Origin: Polaribacter pacificus
Lineage (GTDB): Bacteria; Bacteroidota; Bacteroidia; Flavobacteriales; Flavobacteriaceae
NCBI RefSeq assembly: GCF_038024035.1
Contig: NZ_CP150664.1
Coordinates: 1,488,001-1,552,000, forward strand
Direction of reading: 5' to 3'
Length of the DNA stretch: 64,000 nt
Part shown: in pieces, positions 60,757 through 64,000 of the stretch
Numbering within the stretch: position 1 is the stretch's first letter
How the letters are laid out: each line of letters begins with the position of its first letter
Made by a program: the position numbers and the translations under genes
Notes under the pieces: model-generated
The model's input: only the letters and a program-made list of their open reading frames with translations
The model's database searches: none
What the model was told of the DNA's origin: nothing

Positions 60757-61518
60757 ATGAAAAAAAGTATATACATCGTATTTATACTCGTTGCACAAAC
60801 AATGTTTGCGCAAACTAGTAGCGCTTTGTTTGATCAAGCAAATGGTTTATACAAAGAAGGACAATATAAAAAAGCAATAGAGCTTTATACACAGATAGAA
60901 GGAAAAGACAGCATATCATCCGACCTGTATTACAATTTAGGAAATTGTTACTACAAGCTAAACAGTGTTGCCAATACCATCTATTATTATGAGAAAGCCT
61001 TATTGATCAATCCTCTAAATACAGATGCTACTAATAATTTGACATTTGCAAAAAGAATGGTCATAGACAACATAGAAGAGCTGCCTCAGACCTTTTTACA
61101 GAGATTAGAAACCAACTACATCAAAAAGTTATCCTTTGATCAATGGGCTCGTATTTCAGTAATCTTCTCGGTTCTAACCGCAGTCCTTTTTTTACTCTTT
61201 TATATTTCAAAAATCTCAAACAAAAAAAGGATTTACTTTATTACAAGTATTATTGCATTTCTAGGCTTGTTAGCTTCTTTAAGTGTTAGTTATCACCAAT
61301 ACGACAAGCATAAAACAACTAAAACAGCAATTATCTTTGCTGCAAAAGTGTCTGTGAAAAATGCTCCAACCTCAAATTCAGATGAAATTTTTGAATTACA
61401 TGAAGGAACCAAAGTTCAGATTTTGGATGCCGTTGACGATTGGAATAAAATCCTTCTAGCCGACGGAAAAATTGGTTGGATGAGCTCTAGCGAATTAAAA
61501 TTGTTAACCCAGAATTAA
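60757..61518 (+). CDS. batE: BatE, TPR and SH3 domain protein
   Basis: A 253-aa protein: signal peptide (ends TMFAQ), two or three TPR units (about residues 22-100, LYYNLGNCYYKLNSVANTIY), two membrane helices (about 130-148 and 156-176) and a C-terminal bacterial SH3 domain (SVKNAPTSNSDEIFELHEGT; GWMSSSELKLL). This is the usual last member of the Bat operon. Confidence 0.91.
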   Translation: MKKSIYIVFILVAQTMFAQTSSALFDQANGLYKEGQYKKAIELYTQIEGKDSISSDLYYNLGNCYYKLNSVANTIYYYEKALLINPLNTDATNNLTFAKRMVIDNIEELPQTFLQRLETNYIKKLSFDQWARISVIFSVLTAVLFLLFYISKISNKKRIYFITSIIAFLGLLASLSVSYHQYDKHKTTKTAIIFAAKVSVKNAPTSNSDEIFELHEGTKVQILDAVDDWNKILLADGKIGWMSSSELKLLTQN

Positions 61519-61568
61519 CAAATAATTACTTAAATTTTAGTAAATTCGCATTTCTGACAAAAAAACTG

Positions 61569-61871
61569 ATGAACAAAAACAAGATAGCAATCTTTTTTTC
61601 TTTTATTTTTATCCTGTTTGTAACAGCGCCAACCGTTGTTACATTAATAGATGAATCTATTGATATCTCTTTTATTTACTCTACTTCGGAAGAAGAAGAA
61701 CAAGGACAAAAAGCAGATAAAAATGTCAAAGTTTTCATTGTTCAGGTAAAGCCAAATGAATTTGAGTTTGCCAAAGTTTCTAATGACAACAATTTAGGAC
61801 ATAACAACGCTAATTATCCTAAGCCTTATCTCAACGTGGTATTTCCACCTCCAGAGTACAATGTGGCTTAA
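61569..61871 (+). CDS. Small exported/anchored protein upstream of SulP
   Basis: A 100-aa protein with one N-terminal hydrophobic segment (about residues 6-27, IAIFFSFIFILFVTAPTVVT) then an acidic stretch (STSEEEEQGQKADKN) and a Pro/Asn-rich tail (NYPKPYLNVVFPPPEYNVA). It may stay membrane-anchored. It lies between the Bat operon and the SulP gene, same strand. I recall similar small proteins before sulP in other flavobacteria, but know no function. Confidence 0.65.
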   Translation: MNKNKIAIFFSFIFILFVTAPTVVTLIDESIDISFIYSTSEEEEQGQKADKNVKVFIVQVKPNEFEFAKVSNDNNLGHNNANYPKPYLNVVFPPPEYNVA

Positions 61872-61970
61872 TCTTAGCCCAAAAACTTTCTATTTACTTA
61901 GAACACAATCATTCAATTTTTTTATTAATTAATTCCTACTTTTAGCAAGGAATTAAAAACTTATATTTAT

Positions 61971-63800
61971 ATGAAATCTATTTTTTCAAATATTAAAGGG
62001 GATATTTTTGGTGGTATTACTGCTGGTATTGTAGCCCTTCCACTAGCTTTAGCTTTCGGTGTTAGTTCTGGATTAGGACCTAGTGCTGGATTGTATGGGG
62101 CCATCTTTTTAAGTTTTTTCGCCGCATTATTTGGCGGTACTAGCACCCAAATTTCTGGACCAACTGCCCCAATGACTGCCGTTAGTGTTGTGGTTATTGC
62201 AGGAATCGTGGCTGCCAACGATGGAGATGTTACAAAAGCACTTCCTTACATTTTATTTGTATTTTTCTTGGCAGGTTTACTTCAAGTAATACTAGGATTA
62301 GCTGGTTTAGGAAAGTACATTAAATACATACCCTATCCGGTCGTCTCTGGTTTTATGACAGCAATTGGAGTAATTATTATCATTACACAAATTTTACCAA
62401 CTGTTGGATATTACCCAAAAGAGGATGTTGCTTTTGTAAATGAATTTAAACCTCAAGCAGAAGAAATCATCTTACAAAATATTCTTAAAGATGAAGCAGG
62501 AGAAGGTATTTTGGTTTTAGAAGATTTTAAAGAAACCATCAACAGAGCAGGAACAATTACAGAGGATCAAATATTAAAAGAGTCTCAAACTCTTGCTGCT
62601 AGTAATACTTCTGGTGTAATCGGCGCAGTGAAATCACTTCCAAGAGCTATTGGAAATATTAACTGGTTAGAGCTTATTTTAGCTCTTTCGACTATTTTTA
62701 TTATCTATGGTTTTAAACGAATAACAACTGCCGTCCCAAGTACTTTGGTGGCCTTGCTCGCAGTTAGTGGAGTGGCCTATTTTGGAGGCTTGGATTACCG
62801 TTCTATAGAACAAATTCCATCGGGTTTACCGATACCACATTTTGAAATGTTTACACAATTTAGTCTTGGCGGAATTTCACCTTATATTTTTACCGCACTA
62901 TCATTAGCGCTACTTGGAGCCATTGACTCATTACTAACTTCGGTCGTTGCAGACAATATGACCAAGACAAAACACAATCCAAATAAAGAATTAATAGGTC
63001 AAGGAATTGGAAATAGTATTTCATCAATTTTTGGTGGTATCCCTGGTGCAGGTGCAACAATTAGAACCGTTGTAAACATCAATGCTGGAGGAAAAACAAA
63101 ACTTTCTGGTATGGTTGCCGCACTATTATTACTATTAATTTTATTAGCATTAGGCCCGGTAGCTTCACAGATTCCTGCAGCAGTATTAGCTGGTATTTTA
63201 ATTACTGTAGGTATTGGTGTAATGGACTATAAAGGACTAAAGGCTGTTGTAAAAATGCCTTCTGGTGAAGTCGTTATTATGTTTATCGTATTAATCTTAT
63301 CTACGTTCTGGAATTTAGTGAACGCAGTAGGAATTGGTTTGGTAATGGCTTGTTTGTTATTCATGAAAAAAATGGGTGATGTCTCAGAAAAAAGATCAGA
63401 TGTAAAATCACTTAAAAAAGAAAAAAGCTGGGAAGATGAAGCTGATTTTCCAGAAGATTTAAAAGAAAAAGTATACATCAAACACATTAAAGGTCCTTTG
63501 TTCTTTGGATCTACTAGTAATTTCCAGAGTTTAACCAAACAAATTCCAAGTTCTGCAGAATATGTAATCATTCGTATGGGAAGATCTCCGTACATGGACC
63601 AATCAGGTTTGTATGCGCTAGAAGATGCTGCTATGGAGTTGGTTCAAAATGGCAAAAAAGTATTATTAGTAAATGTGTTAACCCAACCTAAATATATGTT
63701 AGAACGTATAGATCTTGTTCCTGATTTGATTCCTAAGGAACATATCTTTAAAACATTTAAAGACTGTACAAGTTGGATTAAAGAACAAACAAAAAACTAA
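61971..63800 (+). CDS. SulP-family anion transporter with STAS domain
   Basis: A 609-aa inner-membrane protein with about 12 helices and a C-terminal cytoplasmic STAS domain (about residues 490-605, DQSGLYALEDAAMELVQNG). Family blocks are GDIFGGITAGIVALPLALAF (start), STQISGPTAPMTAVSVVV and GATIRTVVNINAGGKTKLS. SulP members carry sulfate, bicarbonate or dicarboxylates. A beta-carbonic anhydrase gene begins 3 bp later, so bicarbonate is the likely substrate. Confidence 0.92.
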   Translation: MKSIFSNIKGDIFGGITAGIVALPLALAFGVSSGLGPSAGLYGAIFLSFFAALFGGTSTQISGPTAPMTAVSVVVIAGIVAANDGDVTKALPYILFVFFLAGLLQVILGLAGLGKYIKYIPYPVVSGFMTAIGVIIIITQILPTVGYYPKEDVAFVNEFKPQAEEIILQNILKDEAGEGILVLEDFKETINRAGTITEDQILKESQTLAASNTSGVIGAVKSLPRAIGNINWLELILALSTIFIIYGFKRITTAVPSTLVALLAVSGVAYFGGLDYRSIEQIPSGLPIPHFEMFTQFSLGGISPYIFTALSLALLGAIDSLLTSVVADNMTKTKHNPNKELIGQGIGNSISSIFGGIPGAGATIRTVVNINAGGKTKLSGMVAALLLLLILLALGPVASQIPAAVLAGILITVGIGVMDYKGLKAVVKMPSGEVVIMFIVLILSTFWNLVNAVGIGLVMACLLFMKKMGDVSEKRSDVKSLKKEKSWEDEADFPEDLKEKVYIKHIKGPLFFGSTSNFQSLTKQIPSSAEYVIIRMGRSPYMDQSGLYALEDAAMELVQNGKKVLLVNVLTQPKYMLERIDLVPDLIPKEHIFKTFKDCTSWIKEQTKN

Positions 63801-63803
63801 ACA

Positions 63804-64000
63804 ATGTTACATAGAGATAAAGCAGTTACAAAAGAGCAGCAGGACAAATTGACCCCACTGCGCGTTTTACAAGATTTTATTGAAGGGAATGCACGATTCA
63901 TTAGAGATGAGGTGCATTCTATCAACCACAAAGCCTTGATAACACAAACTACTGAAGGACAGCATCCAAAAGCAATTGTACTCTCTTGTATCGATTCAAG
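63804..64000 (+). CDS. Beta-carbonic anhydrase, 3' end cut by window edge
   Basis: An open frame from ATG at 63804 to the window edge (65 codons) reads MLHRDKAVTKEQQDKLTPLR and then LQDFIEGNARFI. It reaches the first zinc motif VLSCIDS (CxD) at the end. This matches the N-terminal part of beta-carbonic anhydrases. It lies 3 bp after SulP; joint bicarbonate uptake and CO2/HCO3- interconversion is likely. The remaining zinc ligands (HxxC) are outside the window. Confidence 0.88.
   Translation, partial: MLHRDKAVTKEQQDKLTPLRVLQDFIEGNARFIRDEVHSINHKALITQTTEGQHPKAIVLSCIDS

Noticed and set aside
1..64000. CRISPR array, restriction-modification, toxin-antitoxin or phage defence genes
   Set aside because: None found: no regularly spaced repeats, no methylase or Cas motifs, and no paired small toxin-antitoxin genes. 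The four-helix-bundle gene is not part of such a pair.

Overview
This is a 64-kb piece of a low-GC Bacteroidota chromosome, most likely from the family Flavobacteriaceae; the genus cannot be fixed from the sequence. The evidence is the gene set (a complete Bat aerotolerance operon, a TonB receptor with a CarboxypepD_reg-like N-terminus, DUF6427/DUF6341-like proteins, an acyl-ACP desaturase, a kynA/hpd/hmgA cluster). Matches to the Bacteroidota -7 promoter box TAnnTTTG also fit, as do frequent TTG starts and the lack of strong Shine-Dalgarno sites. No rRNA, CRISPR array, transposase, integrase or phage gene is visible. Most of the window is ordinary chromosomal backbone.

Layout. 1-4.6 kb: a partial unknown gene, then tdk-alr-mscL, a small membrane protein, and a YCII-type protein overlapping an ECF42-like sigma factor. 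4.6-9.7 kb: a leftward run of yicC, gmk, nadD, an M23 protein, a GH3-family protein and a MOSC protein. 9.8-14.3 kb: glycosyltransferase, upp, two small-family membrane proteins, trmB, a LysE-type exporter and an alkyltransferase-like (ATL) protein. 14.5-17.4 kb: an iron-sulfur/electron-transfer cassette (Mrp/ApbC, NFU, ferredoxin reductase, ferredoxin). 17.6-21.4 kb: aromatic amino-acid breakdown (hmgA-like, hpd, kynA), interrupted by a four-helix-bundle (S23-type) gene flanked by purine-rich repeats. 21.5-28 kb: DUF3108 protein, M23 lipoprotein, pgi and a TonB receptor. 28-34 kb: a membrane protein, PlsC-type acyltransferase, acyl-ACP desaturase, omega-amidase and an AddB-like nuclease. 34-40 kb: tRNA-Ala, Usp, MATE, enoyl-CoA hydratase, a 27-aa membrane protein, a QueD-like protein, and pth-rplY-prs.

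The most unusual stretch is 40.1-48.2 kb. An intact tRNA-Leu(CAA) is followed 1,744 bp later by a perfect 59-bp copy of its 3' part, and a TlpA/DUF4369 lipoprotein gene lies between them. Beyond the copy is a 1,984-residue soluble histidine kinase with about 13 PAS domains and one GAF domain. The kinase is bracketed by two related terminators, and the right one runs into the stop codon of a GH109-like oxidoreductase. This looks like a composite insertion hotspot at a tRNA gene, with no recombinase left.

49.6-64 kb: HupE-like protein, dCMP deaminase, S41 protease and an LpxH-like phosphoesterase. Then comes the Bat operon (MoxR, DUF58, a membrane protein, BatA, BatB, BatC, BatD, BatE). The window ends with a small membrane protein, a SulP anion transporter and the start of a beta-carbonic anhydrase, a likely bicarbonate/CO2 module.

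Functions are assigned from recognised motifs and family memory; no database search was run. Promoter calls rest on a short motif and are weak individually.
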